In this document: positions 16,113 through 24,823 of the stretch, piece after piece
Position numbering within the stretch: the stretch's first letter is position 1
How the letters are laid out: each line of letters begins with the position of its first letter
Assembly: GCA_029938605.1 (NCBI GenBank)
Contig: JAOZUO010000011.1
Coordinates: 1-64,000 of the forward strand
Direction: 5' to 3'
Length of the DNA: 64,000 bases
DNA from: Deltaproteobacteria bacterium
Lineage (GTDB): Bacteria > Myxococcota_A > Polyangia > HGW-17 > JAJRWW01
Notes under the pieces: generated by a model
Seen by the model: the letters and a program-made list of their open reading frames with translations, nothing else
What the model was told of the DNA's origin: nothing
Database searches by the model: none
Position numbers and translations under genes: made by a program

Positions 16113-17372
16113 ATGCTTGAAGCTGCGCTGTCCGGTGAACACCATGGCAGCGCCCGCCTCGTTGCAGGCCTCAATGGACTGCCAGTCGTTCATGGATCCG
16201 CCAGGCTGGATCACCGCGGACACGCCCTCGAGCAGCCCCACCTCGATGCCGTCCCGGAAGGGGAAGAACGCGTCGGACACCATGCAGGATCCGGGCAGGC
16301 CGCCCTTCTGCCGCGCTACGTCGCCGTCGATGGCGGCCTTGGCGTCTTCGTCGGCCTCGCCGAGCTCGTTGTAGGACTTGCCCAACCGGTCGAAGCTGAG
16401 CCGGTCGGCCAGCTTGATGTAGGCCTTGTCCCGGGCGATCTGCGCCACGCCCACCCGGTCCTGCTCGCCTGTTCCTATGCCCACGGTGACGCCGTCTTTG
16501 ACGTAGAGCACCGAGTTGGAGGTAACCCCCGCCTCCACGGCCCAGCCAAAAAGCAGGTCCCGGAGCTCGGCCTGGGTGGGCTGCCTTTTCACCGTGTGCT
16601 CCGTTCCCTTGTAAGTGCTCGTGGCAGGCAGCAGGTCATCGGGGGTACGGGCCCGCAGGCTGAAGGACGTCTGCACCACGATGCCGCCGTCCATGAGGGC
16701 CTTAAACTCCGGCACCCGGGCATTGGCATAGTCAGCGAGGCGGTCCATGCGGGCCACCCGTACGATGCGCAGGTTCTTACGTCGGGCCAGGATCTCGGAC
16801 ACCCCTTCCTCGAAGTCCGGCGCGGCCACCACCTCGAGATAGTTCTCGGCCACAGCCTCGGCGGTGGCCTTGTCCACGGGGCGGGTAAACGCGACTGCCC
16901 CTCCAAAAGCCGCCACCCGGTCCGCCAGGTTCGCCGCCCGGTAGGCGTCCTCCAGCGAATCCCGAACGGCCGCGCCGCAGGGGTTGTTGTGCTTCATGAT
17001 GGCCGCCGCGGGCCTGTCGGCCAGGTAGCGTAGAATGTTCAGGGCGTTGTCCACGTCCGTGAGGTTGGTCTTGCCGGGATGCTTGCCCGACTGCAACAGC
17101 TCCAGATCCGTGACCAGCCCACGCTCGGGGCCGAGCAACTCTACCTCGCCCACCACCAGGTTGCCCTCCACCAGCCGGTACAGGGCGGCCTCCTGACCGG
17201 GGTTCTCTCCGTAGCGCAGACCCTTCTCCACGTCGTCGATGACCCAGCTCACCTTGTCGTAAGCAAGGACTTGGCGTCGATCCCCGTCCACGAAGGCAAT
17301 CTCCATGCGGGGGGGGAAGTGGTCGTCCATGACCGTGCGGTAGGCTTTCTTGAGATCGGTGTCGTTCGCCAT
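16110..17372 (-). CDS. purH: AICAR formyltransferase (stand-alone PurH C-terminal domain)
   Basis: 420 residues that catalyse formyl transfer from 10-formyltetrahydrofolate to AICAR, the ninth step of purine synthesis. Family signatures: LRYGENPGQ (52-60) and the catalytic MKHNNPCG motif (126-133, Lys127 and His128). Normally this domain is the C-terminal two-thirds of bifunctional PurH (about 520 aa). Here the IMP cyclohydrolase half is a separate gene immediately upstream (17418-18107) with its own ribosome binding site. ATG 17372 is preceded by AGGAGA; the six codons further upstream are unlikely to be used. Confidence 0.9.
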   Translation of the reverse strand: MANDTDLKKAYRTVMDDHFPPRMEIAFVDGDRRQVLAYDKVSWVIDDVEKGLRYGENPGQEAALYRLVEGNLVVGEVELLGPERGLVTDLELLQSGKHPGKTNLTDVDNALNILRYLADRPAAAIMKHNNPCGAAVRDSLEDAYRAANLADRVAAFGGAVAFTRPVDKATAEAVAENYLEVVAAPDFEEGVSEILARRKNLRIVRVARMDRLADYANARVPEFKALMDGGIVVQTSFSLRARTPDDLLPATSTYKGTEHTVKRQPTQAELRDLLFGWAVEAGVTSNSVLYVKDGVTVGIGTGEQDRVGVAQIARDKAYIKLADRLSFDRLGKSYNELGEADEDAKAAIDGDVARQKGGLPGSCMVSDAFFPFRDGIEVGLLEGVSAVIQPGGSMNDWQSIEACNEAGAAMVFTGQRSFKH

Positions 17373-17417
17373 GGGGTCTCTCCTGCGCATCTGAGACGCG
17401 CTCGTAGAACTAGTCCA

Positions 17418-18107
17418 CTAGCTCGGATTCTCCAGCTTGTAGCAACCCAGCATATCCCCGTCCAGGGCGTCGCCCAGATAGGCGGCGATGGTGCTGTCGT
17501 AGGCCGCCGTATGCGCGAAGGCCTTGCGTGCCAGGCCAAAGCGGGTGGCCAGGTTGAGCTGGCCGTCGTGGGCGCCCAGGGTCTCAAGCAGCGGCGCATA
17601 GTCCGCGGGGTCCACCACCGGAGCCACGCGCAGGTAGTTCTTCGCCGCCGCGCGGATCATGCACGGCCCGCCGATGTCGATGTTGGACCGCGCACCCTCC
17701 ACTGTGACGTCGGCCGCGGCGATGGTCTCGGCGAAGGGGTACAGGTTCACCACCACCAGATCGATGGGCAACGCGGCCGTACGGGCGAGGTCCTGGCGAT
17801 GGGCCTGGTTGTAGCGCTCGGTGAGCAGCCCCAGGTAGATCTTGAAATCCAAAGTTTTGACCAGGCCACCCTGCGTCTCGGGCTGACCCGTGTAGTCACT
17901 CACCCGCGTGAGATGATTCTCGGAGGCGTCACCAAGGATCTCCTCCAACCGCGCGTAGGTGCCGCCCGTGGAGAAGAATCGGATCTTCGGATTGATCGCC
18001 ACCAATCCCCCCGCGAGGTCGGCGAGCCCGGACTTGTCCGAGACGCTGACCAGGACGTGCTGGATCTTCACCAGGTCGTCCACCTGCTCTACGATGTTCA
18101 GTGCCAT
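17418..18107 (-). CDS. purH: IMP cyclohydrolase (stand-alone PurH N-terminal domain)
   Basis: 229 residues with an MGS-like fold, closing the ring of FAICAR to give IMP. Family features: VLVSVSDKSGL (18-28), FFSTGGTYARL, RVSDYTGQPETQGGLVKTLD and the VVVNLYPF segment. It ends near residue 229, about where the bifunctional PurH N-domain ends, and has its own AGGAGG eight bases before ATG 18107. The AICAR transformylase follows 45 bases later. I see a genuine split rather than a frameshift: both frames end and begin cleanly with ribosome binding sites. Confidence 0.9.
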   Translation of the reverse strand: MALNIVEQVDDLVKIQHVLVSVSDKSGLADLAGGLVAINPKIRFFSTGGTYARLEEILGDASENHLTRVSDYTGQPETQGGLVKTLDFKIYLGLLTERYNQAHRQDLARTAALPIDLVVVNLYPFAETIAAADVTVEGARSNIDIGGPCMIRAAAKNYLRVAPVVDPADYAPLLETLGAHDGQLNLATRFGLARKAFAHTAAYDSTIAAYLGDALDGDMLGCYKLENPS

Positions 18108-18147
18108 GGGGTCCTCCTGGCCGGGGACGAAGTCCCGCAGCGCTACG

Positions 18148-18795
18148 TTACGGCTGCTTACGAAGCAGTACCTGATTGTTCTCGAGACGTACGATCCCCC
18201 GGGCCACCCGATCCACCATGCGCGGCAGAAGCTGGTGTTCCACGGCCAACCCGCGCTCCTTGAGCTCGTCCAAGGTGTCGTCAGGATGCACGACCACCGG
18301 AACCCGCGCGATCACCGGCCCGGTGTCCATACCCTCGTCCACGAAGTGCACCGTGATGAAGGTCTCGGCGAGCCGCTCCCCTTGGTTCGTCAATCCGAAG
18401 GCGAACTCATAGCCATGCACCCCCTGGTACGCCCGGGTGTCCGCCGGGTGCACATTGACCACGCCCAGCCGACCCTCGCCACCGAAGTGGGCCAGCAGCA
18501 CGGGCGTGATGATCCGCATGTACCCCGCCAACACGGCCATGCGCGGCGCATAGGGCTCGAGCGCCTCCAAAATGGCCCTCTCGTGGTCACCGCGCGACGC
18601 AAACTTCCGCCGGTCCACGACCAACGTTGGGATCCCCCGCCGGGCCGCCCGCGCCAGTCCCGACGCATCAGGCTCATCAGACACCACCGCCACCACCCGC
18701 ACACCCACCAGCCCCGCCGAGGCCGCCGCACAAATAGCCTCCATGTTGCTACCGCCACCGGAAACAAAAACTACAATAGACACCGCATCGGACAT
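18148..18795 (-). CDS. purN: Phosphoribosylglycinamide formyltransferase
   Basis: A 215-residue GAR transformylase using 10-formyltetrahydrofolate in purine synthesis. The N-terminal SIVVFVSGGGSNMEAI matches the family phosphate-binding loop. The catalytic Asn-x-His (Asn114, His116 in VVNVHP) and Asp157 (VDEGMDTGP) are present. It is first in a run purN, IMP cyclohydrolase, AICAR transformylase, with about 40 base gaps. No Shine-Dalgarno precedes the ATG; instead a strong -10 lies only about nine bases upstream, suggesting a leaderless transcript. Confidence 0.93.
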   Translation of the reverse strand: MSDAVSIVVFVSGGGSNMEAICAAASAGLVGVRVVAVVSDEPDASGLARAARRGIPTLVVDRRKFASRGDHERAILEALEPYAPRMAVLAGYMRIITPVLLAHFGGEGRLGVVNVHPADTRAYQGVHGYEFAFGLTNQGERLAETFITVHFVDEGMDTGPVIARVPVVVHPDDTLDELKERGLAVEHQLLPRMVDRVARGIVRLENNQVLLRKQP

Positions 18796-18803
18796 AGCAA
18801 CGG

Positions 18804-18832
18804 ATTATGGAAGGCCCATCAAGGAGCGTCAA
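18804..18832 (-). promoter_or_regulatory. Strong sigma70-like promoter for the purine genes, probably leaderless
   Basis: On the minus strand TTGACG (18832-18827), a 17-base spacer and CATAAT (18809-18804) match the consensus well. Transcription should begin at about 18797, two or three bases before the purN ATG at 18795. I see no purine riboswitch or attenuator. Confidence 0.6.
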
Positions 18833-18843
18833 GAGAGAGGAAG

Positions 18844-19088
18844 GGGGACGTAGTTAACTTGTTAACTTTCCAAGCAGCTTTTTCACAAAAAAGACGATTG
18901 GTTTCAGTTGGTTATCTACAATGACACCCCTGTATTAGATGATGGAAGCAATACCCCCCCAAACTACAATGACACCCCTGCACGAGACGATGGAGGCAAT
19001 ACCCCCCCAAACCGCCAGACATACTTGAAATCAGTTGGCTATTTCAGGATAACATGCCGAAACAAGTTAACAAGTTAACTACGTCCCC
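18844..19088. mobile_element. MITE-like element with perfect 25-bp terminal inverted repeats
   Basis: GGGGACGTAGTTAACTTGTTAACTT (18844-18868) is perfectly inverted at 19064-19088. Inside are two nearly identical copies of about 50 bp (from about 18914 and 18963) beginning CTACAATGACACCCCTG and ending in a run of seven C then AAA, and two similar TCAGTTGG segments at each side. There is no ORF of useful size and the composition is AT-richer than the surroundings. It is a non-autonomous element. The ends are reminiscent of sequences near REP-associated Y1 transposases, but that link is unverified. It fills the gap 18796-19132 between purN and the FG-GAP gene. Confidence 0.85.
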
Positions 19089-19132
19089 TCTCCCCTTGTG
19101 ATAATATGGCGCCAGATCTGGGGGTGTTGAAG

Positions 19133-20857
19133 ATGAAACTGTGCAGGACCATCACTCTGGCTGTGGTTTTGGGTTTGGGTTTCGGGGCGATTGGGCTTTT
19201 CGGATGCGTGGAGGAGACCACGTCGCAGGTCTGTACGCCGGCGGCGTCGGGGTCTACCACCGTGGCCAAGCCGCTGTTCGTGCGAAACCTGTCCATTGGC
19301 AACACGGGGTGGTTCGCCTCGCCAGCGGCAGTGGACCTCACCGGGGATGGGCAGCTCGAGATCGTCGCCGCCTTCTATGACATCGCCGTGTGGGATGCCC
19401 AGGGCAACCTGCTCGATGAGGTTCCCAGCGGGGACAACCACCAGGGTCGGGTCTACGCGCCCCACGTAGTGACAGACCTGGACGGGGACGGCATCATCGA
19501 GGTAGTGGTGGGCTCGGGCCAGGGCTACATCGCCGCCTACGAGTGGCTCGGAGACAGCCTGCAACTCAAGGCGGGGTGGCCCTACATCACCTGCTGCAAC
19601 GAACCCGAGGTCCGCTCCCTCGCCGCGGCGGACCTGGATCTGGATGGACGCGTGGAGATCATCGCCGCCACCACCGAGACCGGCGACTACAACGGCGGCG
19701 AAGCGCCCCGGGTGTTTGTCTTGGACGCGGACGGAAACGACTACCAGCCCGCGGGGCTCACCGAGTGGCAGGCCTGGCCCCGGTACAACCAGGACACCGG
19801 ACCGGGAGGCGATCAGAACGACTATGGTCACCACGGCTACGGCTGCTTCGGGCTGAACGTGGCGGCGGGCAACATCGACGACGACCCCGAGCTGGAGGTC
19901 ATCGTCACCAACGACACCCACGAGATGATCGCCTTCCACCACGACGGTGTCTCGGTCCAGGCCGACACCTTCTACACCCGTCGGAGTGGCGACTACGACG
20001 GCGACCCCATGGACTGGGGCACTTTCATCCGGTGGATCGATCCCGACGTGGAGGATCGCCACTACCACGACCACGAGGGCGAGTGGCCCCACCCGGGCTG
20101 GACCATGTGGGCCCAGTGGACCGCCTCGCCCCCGGCGGTGGCGGATCTGGACGGCGACGGACTCAACGAGATCATCGGCGTGGCCAACGCCGAGATGGAC
20201 GAGCCCTACCACACCTACCACTACGCCTTCTTCGTCTTCGACGGCGATCACGCAGCCACGGGAAACCGCTCCATGCGGCGGCACCCGGGCTGGGAACACA
20301 CGCCCCTAACGGAGCACCCCTTCCAGGACGACGACTGGTATCCACCGGGAGGGGTCCCCGCCACCACCATCGTGAACCTGGCCGGAGACGACCGCCCCGA
20401 GCTGGTGGCGCCCATCAACGACGGGTACGTGTACTGCTTCACCGCCGACGCTGAGCTGCTGTGGCGCTACGACTACAGCCGGGGCAAGGATCTCCTCTAC
20501 GCCTCGGAGGTGGTAGTGGCGGATCTGTCCGGAGACGGGCGCCCGGAGCTGATCTTCTCCACCTTTGGCGAAGACGACGGGGACGGCCACCTGGTGGTCC
20601 TGTCAGCGGCGGGCGCAAAGCTGCACGACATCGCCCTGCCGAACCAGAACCCGGGGTCAGGCAACGGCATCGGCGGCGCTGCGGCGCCCACGGTGGCGGA
20701 CCTGGACGGCGACGGAAACCTGGAGATCCTGGTGCTGACCATCGACCACGGCCTCGACGTGTACACCGTGCCCGGCTCCGCCGAGAACTGCCTGCTGTGG
20801 CCCACGGGCCGCGGAAACTACCTGAGAAACACCATCGGCCCCAACACCGCTGATTGA
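19133..20857 (+). CDS. FG-GAP/VCBS beta-propeller lipoprotein
   Basis: 574 residues. The signal peptide ends IGLFGC (lipobox, Cys about 24). The mature part is built of about seven FG-GAP repeats with the calcium-binding pattern DxDGDGxxE, for example DLTGDGQLEIV, DLDGDGIIEVVVG, DLDGDGLNEIIG and DLDGDGNLEILV, forming an integrin-alpha-like propeller on the cell surface or in the periplasm. Many Trp/His/Asp-rich insertions lie between blades. The role is unknown; such proteins commonly bind ligands or sugars. ATG 19133 follows GGGGGTG; an in-frame ATG at 19106 is possible. The MITE-like element ends 45 bp upstream and may have altered its promoter. Confidence 0.85.
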   Translation: MKLCRTITLAVVLGLGFGAIGLFGCVEETTSQVCTPAASGSTTVAKPLFVRNLSIGNTGWFASPAAVDLTGDGQLEIVAAFYDIAVWDAQGNLLDEVPSGDNHQGRVYAPHVVTDLDGDGIIEVVVGSGQGYIAAYEWLGDSLQLKAGWPYITCCNEPEVRSLAAADLDLDGRVEIIAATTETGDYNGGEAPRVFVLDADGNDYQPAGLTEWQAWPRYNQDTGPGGDQNDYGHHGYGCFGLNVAAGNIDDDPELEVIVTNDTHEMIAFHHDGVSVQADTFYTRRSGDYDGDPMDWGTFIRWIDPDVEDRHYHDHEGEWPHPGWTMWAQWTASPPAVADLDGDGLNEIIGVANAEMDEPYHTYHYAFFVFDGDHAATGNRSMRRHPGWEHTPLTEHPFQDDDWYPPGGVPATTIVNLAGDDRPELVAPINDGYVYCFTADAELLWRYDYSRGKDLLYASEVVVADLSGDGRPELIFSTFGEDDGDGHLVVLSAAGAKLHDIALPNQNPGSGNGIGGAAAPTVADLDGDGNLEILVLTIDHGLDVYTVPGSAENCLLWPTGRGNYLRNTIGPNTAD

Positions 20858-20864
20858 GGACTCC

Positions 20865-22028
20865 ATGCGACTGCGTTCCCTGTTTCGGGCCCTGGTACCA
20901 CGATCCGGAAATCTGTTCCGGGTTTCGACGGCTCCGAACGCCGATGGCTGCGTTGCTCCTCAGTTGAGTACTCCCGGTACGCGCCCTCGTCGCGCCTTGC
21001 CCTCGGCGCTCGGCCCTCGCCGAAAATCCGGAACGTTATTCCGGGTCGTGGTACTGGTCCCGGCCTTCGCGCCGCTGTTGATTCTGTCTGTCGCCGCCCC
21101 GGTGACCGCGGCGCCCGCCGAGCCCCTGAAGGCGCCCGCGCCACCCCTGCACCTGCACACGGGCGCGCTGCTCCTTTCGCCCCCCGCCGACGCGCCCCGC
21201 TCGCGCCTGTGGACCGCCGTCGCCTTCCAGTTGGGCTCCACCGAGACCCTGGGCTGGGGCCACACCACCTCCAACCGGGGCGGCGTGATCCTGGGCGGTG
21301 AATACCTGATCCCACGCACGGGCGGGCTGGCCGTGGGCGGATCCCTGGCGGTGCTGGAGCTGCTGGACGATCACGTCGTCATCCCTCCGGCCATCTCCGA
21401 GCACGAGACCCGCCTGGACCTGGGCGCGACCCGGATCTACGCGCGCTACCTCATCGGCGACTCCACCACCGAGCGCGGCAAGTGGATGCCCGGCACCAAA
21501 GCCCTATCCACCCAGCTCTCGGCCTATCTGCGCTTCACCCTGCCCACCGCCACCTCGGTGCTCAGCCGGCAACGCCACCCGCGGCCGCCCCTGCGAGACG
21601 CCCTGGGAGACGGGGTGAACGACATGGCCTGGGCCGTCGTGGAGCTGGGCGCCAGCTTCGGCCTGGTGGCGGGGAAATGGTACTCCGCGTGGCTGGCCTA
21701 CACGCCCTTCTTCATGGGGATCGTGCCCGACGGCGCCCACCACCCGTTTTTCCAAGCCCTGCACCTGCACCAGGTCGTCCGACTGCCCTGGCAGCTTCCG
21801 GGCAAGGGAGCCTTTGAGATTCTCTGCGAGGTGGCCGGCTTCTTTCGCTTCCCCGGACAGTCCGACGCCACGCTCTACCCGGGCCTCGCTCACTTTGCAA
21901 TCAACCCCGGCATGCGCTATCGCCTCGAGCACTGGGCCTTCTCCGTGGGCGCCAAAATCGGCTTTGGCGATTGGGCTCCCCTCGGCGACCGGTACACCAT
22001 CGGCCTGGAGGTTGCGCACAACTTCTAG
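20865..22028 (+). CDS. Exported barrel-like protein with palindromic element in its signal-peptide region
   Basis: 387 residues. The N-terminus MRLRSLFRALV looks like the start of a signal peptide but is followed by about 53 residues encoded by palindromic element D (20894-21054). A hydrophobic segment VVVLVPAFAPLLILSVAAP with an Ala-rich cleavage site then follows at about 62-90. The mature part has alternating hydrophobic strands, repeated Tyr/Trp/Gly pairs and a terminal Phe (LEVAHNF), typical of outer-membrane beta-barrels. ATG 20865 has GAGGA six bases upstream, seven bases after the FG-GAP stop, so the two are co-transcribed. A GTG near 21048 could be an alternative start after the element. 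Confidence 0.7.
   Translation: MRLRSLFRALVPRSGNLFRVSTAPNADGCVAPQLSTPGTRPRRALPSALGPRRKSGTLFRVVVLVPAFAPLLILSVAAPVTAAPAEPLKAPAPPLHLHTGALLLSPPADAPRSRLWTAVAFQLGSTETLGWGHTTSNRGGVILGGEYLIPRTGGLAVGGSLAVLELLDDHVVIPPAISEHETRLDLGATRIYARYLIGDSTTERGKWMPGTKALSTQLSAYLRFTLPTATSVLSRQRHPRPPLRDALGDGVNDMAWAVVELGASFGLVAGKWYSAWLAYTPFFMGIVPDGAHHPFFQALHLHQVVRLPWQLPGKGAFEILCEVAGFFRFPGQSDATLYPGLAHFAINPGMRYRLEHWAFSVGAKIGFGDWAPLGDRYTIGLEVAHNF
20894..21054. repeat. Palindromic element copy D within the signal-peptide coding region
   Basis: The arms GGTACCACGATCCGGAA (20894-20910) and the complementary TTCCGGGTCGTGGTAC (to 21054) are near-perfect inverted repeats, extended inward by GTTCCGG. Read on the minus strand, its core matches copy B (GGCAAGGCGCGACGAGGGCG, then GCGTAC-CGGGA-GTACTC and GAGGAGCAACGCAGCC). 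It keeps the overlapping plus-strand frame open. Confidence 0.85.
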
Positions 22029-22053
22029 TGTTGTTTCACGCGCGCAAAAAGTG

Positions 22054-24045
22054 CTACCGCGGTGGTCCGAAGACGCGAACTCCCAGCGTGGGACCCGCCA
22101 CCAACCGTAGCCGACCGGACCGCGCCAGAGCCAGTCTGGACACCGGACCAGGCAGGTCCTGCCGACCGAGGACCTTGCCCGTGCGCACGTCCCACAGCCG
22201 CACCGTCCGATCCGCCCCGCCGGTGAGCACGCGTCGACCGTCCTCGGACAGAGCCACCGCCACCACGCGGCCCCGGTGACCGCGCAGCTCCTTTTCGGGA
22301 GCCGAGCCCGGCAGCCGCCACACCCGGGCCAACCCGTCGGCACCACCACTGACCATCAGCGTACCTGCGGGGTGAAGCGCCAGCCCGGTCCCCCCCCCCA
22401 CGTGAGCGGCCAACCGCACGCGTAGGGTCTGCCCATTCACATCCCAGCAGCTCACCCGCCCATCGGCGTAGCCAATCACCGCCAGGCCACCGTCCCCCGA
22501 AAGCGCCACGGCCGCCACGGGAGAGACCCCCGCGAAGGTCGCCACGGACCGCCCGCTGACCAGATCCCACACCCGGGCCTGCCCACCGGCGTCTCCGCTT
22601 AGAAGCCGGTTCCCATCCCCAGAAAAAGCCAGAGCCCGAAGGGGCTGGGCGTGGGCTTCGATGGTGCGATCCGCCGAACCGGTCATGGGCTGCAAAGTGA
22701 CCCTTCCCGCGTCGTCCCCGACGGCCAACAGTCGCCCGTCGGACGCCAGGGCCACAGCCCGCACTCCCTGTCCAAAGGTGGTCAGGACCTTGCCATCAGC
22801 CAGACGCCACACCCGCACGTCTCCGCGCGCCGACACCCCGGCCACCAACCGGCCCGCGCCGTCGAGGGCAAGATCCCGGGCCGCGCCGTTACGGGGCAGC
22901 AGCGTCCGCACCAGTCGCCAAGTCTTCGCCCGGGGCGACGACGGAGACTTCGGGTGGTCAATCCCCACCCGCTCCCCCGACCGGCCACACAGCGCCACGG
23001 TGAGCACCACTGCCACCAGGACCGCTCCCCCCGCAACCGGGATCAGCCACCGCTGCCACCGAGACCACCGCTGCCAAAGTCGCCCCCCCCGCCATCGCTG
23101 CCAGACCGTACGGCGGGGCTTTTTCACCTGGAGATCGCCGTCGACTTCGAACACCCCCGTGGTGGAGGAAGACTCTCCCGGAGCCAGACCCGCCCCCTCG
23201 GCAGCATCCGTGAAGGCTTCGACGAAGTCCTCCACCTGGAAGTATCGATTCGCGGCCTCCCGGGACATGGCCTTCATGACCACGGCCACCACCGGGGCCG
23301 GCACCTCCTCGGGCAAGGGCGGCGGGTCCTGGGAAGTGATCTTGTTCAGGATCTGCATCGGCGATGAGCCCGCGAAGGGTCGCCGGCCGGCCAGCAACTC
23401 GTAGCAGATCACACCCAGGGCATAGATATCCGCGCGCTGATCCACATCCCTGCTGGAGTCGAACTGCTCCACGGGCATGTAGTGAGGCGTACCCATCATG
23501 GTGGCGGTACCCGTGAGATCACCGCCCTCCTCGACGATCTTGGAGATGCCGAAGTCGAGGATCTTGGGCACCACCAGCGGGCCGTGCCCCGACTCGGCCA
23601 GGTAGATATTCCCGGGCTTGAGATCCCGGTGGATGATCCCCGCGGCGTGGGCCTCGGCAAGCCCCTCTCCCACCTGGGTGATCAGGGTCACCACCTCCTC
23701 CACCGCCAGCGAACCCCGTCGCTTCAAAAACGCCGCCAAGGTCTCACCGTGCAACCACTCCATGATCAGGGCGACGTAGCCATCGGCCTCGGTGGAAAAG
23801 TCGAGCACACGCACCAGGTGAGCGCTGTCGCACCGCGAAGACACAGTGGCCTCCCGCCGGAACCGCTCGCGGATCTCCGCGTCGTGCAGGAACTCGGGGT
23901 TGAGCACCTTCACGGCCACATACGTGCCGATCTTCGTGTTCACCGCGCGATACACCGCCCCCATGGACCCCCGCGCCACGAACTCCTCCACCTTCCAGGT
24001 ATCCTGGATCACACGACCGATCAGCGGATCATTCAGCACCATCAT
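22054..24045 (-). CDS. Membrane Ser/Thr kinase with WD40 sensor domain
   Basis: About 663 residues. The kinase domain (about 10-285) has ARGSMGAVYRA, VAVKVL, HRDLKPGNIYL and DFGISK. The usual APE of the activation segment is MPVEQ, a variation also seen as PEQ in other bacterial kinases. After a linker, a transmembrane helix at about 333-355 precedes a domain (about 385-663) of about seven WD40 repeats with recurring DGxVxxWD-type ends, such as ADRTVRLWDVRTG. By topology the propeller lies outside the cytoplasmic membrane and probably binds a ligand or partner protein. Starts at 24045, 24042 or 24069 are all possible; no strong RBS is visible. Confidence 0.9.
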   Translation of the reverse strand: MMVLNDPLIGRVIQDTWKVEEFVARGSMGAVYRAVNTKIGTYVAVKVLNPEFLHDAEIRERFRREATVSSRCDSAHLVRVLDFSTEADGYVALIMEWLHGETLAAFLKRRGSLAVEEVVTLITQVGEGLAEAHAAGIIHRDLKPGNIYLAESGHGPLVVPKILDFGISKIVEEGGDLTGTATMMGTPHYMPVEQFDSSRDVDQRADIYALGVICYELLAGRRPFAGSSPMQILNKITSQDPPPLPEEVPAPVVAVVMKAMSREAANRYFQVEDFVEAFTDAAEGAGLAPGESSSTTGVFEVDGDLQVKKPRRTVWQRWRGGRLWQRWSRWQRWLIPVAGGAVLVAVVLTVALCGRSGERVGIDHPKSPSSPRAKTWRLVRTLLPRNGAARDLALDGAGRLVAGVSARGDVRVWRLADGKVLTTFGQGVRAVALASDGRLLAVGDDAGRVTLQPMTGSADRTIEAHAQPLRALAFSGDGNRLLSGDAGGQARVWDLVSGRSVATFAGVSPVAAVALSGDGGLAVIGYADGRVSCWDVNGQTLRVRLAAHVGGGTGLALHPAGTLMVSGGADGLARVWRLPGSAPEKELRGHRGRVVAVALSEDGRRVLTGGADRTVRLWDVRTGKVLGRQDLPGPVSRLALARSGRLRLVAGPTLGVRVFGPPR

Positions 24046-24181
24046 AACAAGCCCGCAAATTCCACCCAAACCCGATGCTGCCGTAGGGAACCACCCACGT
24101 CAATACGCCCCTCGAGTTACGGGGCACCCTGGGCCGGGGCGACGGTTGTGTGGGGCGAGGCTTTCGGCTAGCCTGGGTCCC

Positions 24182-24766
24182 ATGTCGTGGTATCGAATCG
24201 TCTCCGTGGTCGCGGTCCTTTGTTCGGTCTCTCCCCTCGGTGGCTGCAAGAAAAAGACGCCGCCGAAACCCAAAGAGCTGGCGTCCCTCAAACCGCACGA
24301 GGCCTGCAAGCATTTTTTCGGCCGGGTGAAATCCTGCGCACCCGCCATCAATCGCATCAAGGCCGACAAGCTCGGGCTCAAAGGGGGGCAGCGCGAGGCC
24401 TATCTGCGGCAGGTGGGCCAGCAGGTGAAGCGGGCCTTTTCGAACCTGGAGCTGCTCTGCGAGCGGTACGCCATCAAGTCCCGCAAGCAGCAAACGGACA
24501 TGGACCGCTGCTATCGAATGCGCACCTGCGAAAGGTTCGGCCAGTGCTTCGTGAAGATGGCTGACGCCGACATAACCGGTCCCGGTGGCAAAGGCGTCGA
24601 CCCGCTCAAAGAGATCCGAAAACAGCTCCAGCAGCTCAAGAAGATGCGTCTGCGGCGGCCGGGGCAAGGGCTGCGTCCGGGGGAGATGGCTCCGGGCAGC
24701 GGCCAGGGCCAAGGCCACCGGGGCCACATGCACGCACCCACGCCCAAGACCAGGCCCCGCCCCTGA
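24182..24766 (+). CDS. Cys-containing helical lipoprotein, unknown
   Basis: 194 residues. The signal peptide ends SPLGGC (lipobox, Cys22), followed by a Lys/Pro-rich linker. The mature region is helical with six Cys (in EACKHF, KSCAPA, LLCERY, DRCYRM, RTCERF, GQCFVK), which could form three disulfides in the periplasm. The last 50 residues are Gly/Gln/Arg/His-rich and disordered. No family is recognised. A TTGTGT-17-TAGCCT promoter-like pair ends just before ATG 24182, so the transcript may be nearly leaderless. The Omp85-like gene follows 57 bp later. Confidence 0.65.
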   Translation: MSWYRIVSVVAVLCSVSPLGGCKKKTPPKPKELASLKPHEACKHFFGRVKSCAPAINRIKADKLGLKGGQREAYLRQVGQQVKRAFSNLELLCERYAIKSRKQQTDMDRCYRMRTCERFGQCFVKMADADITGPGGKGVDPLKEIRKQLQQLKKMRLRRPGQGLRPGEMAPGSGQGQGHRGHMHAPTPKTRPRP

Positions 24767-24823
24767 TCCCCTCCCATCGGCTTGTACATTGACCGGCTCA
24801 AGGGAGGGGGATATCCTTTCACC

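Noticed and set aside
14664..17033. A 789-codon open frame on the plus strand
   Set aside because: Antisense across two recognised genes (GHKL/HExxH fusion and AICAR transformylase); no family features and no RBS.
19079..20299. A 406-codon minus-strand frame opposite the FG-GAP gene
   Set aside because: Its Val/Gly/His-rich pattern is produced by the repeated GAC/GGC codons of the propeller on the other strand.
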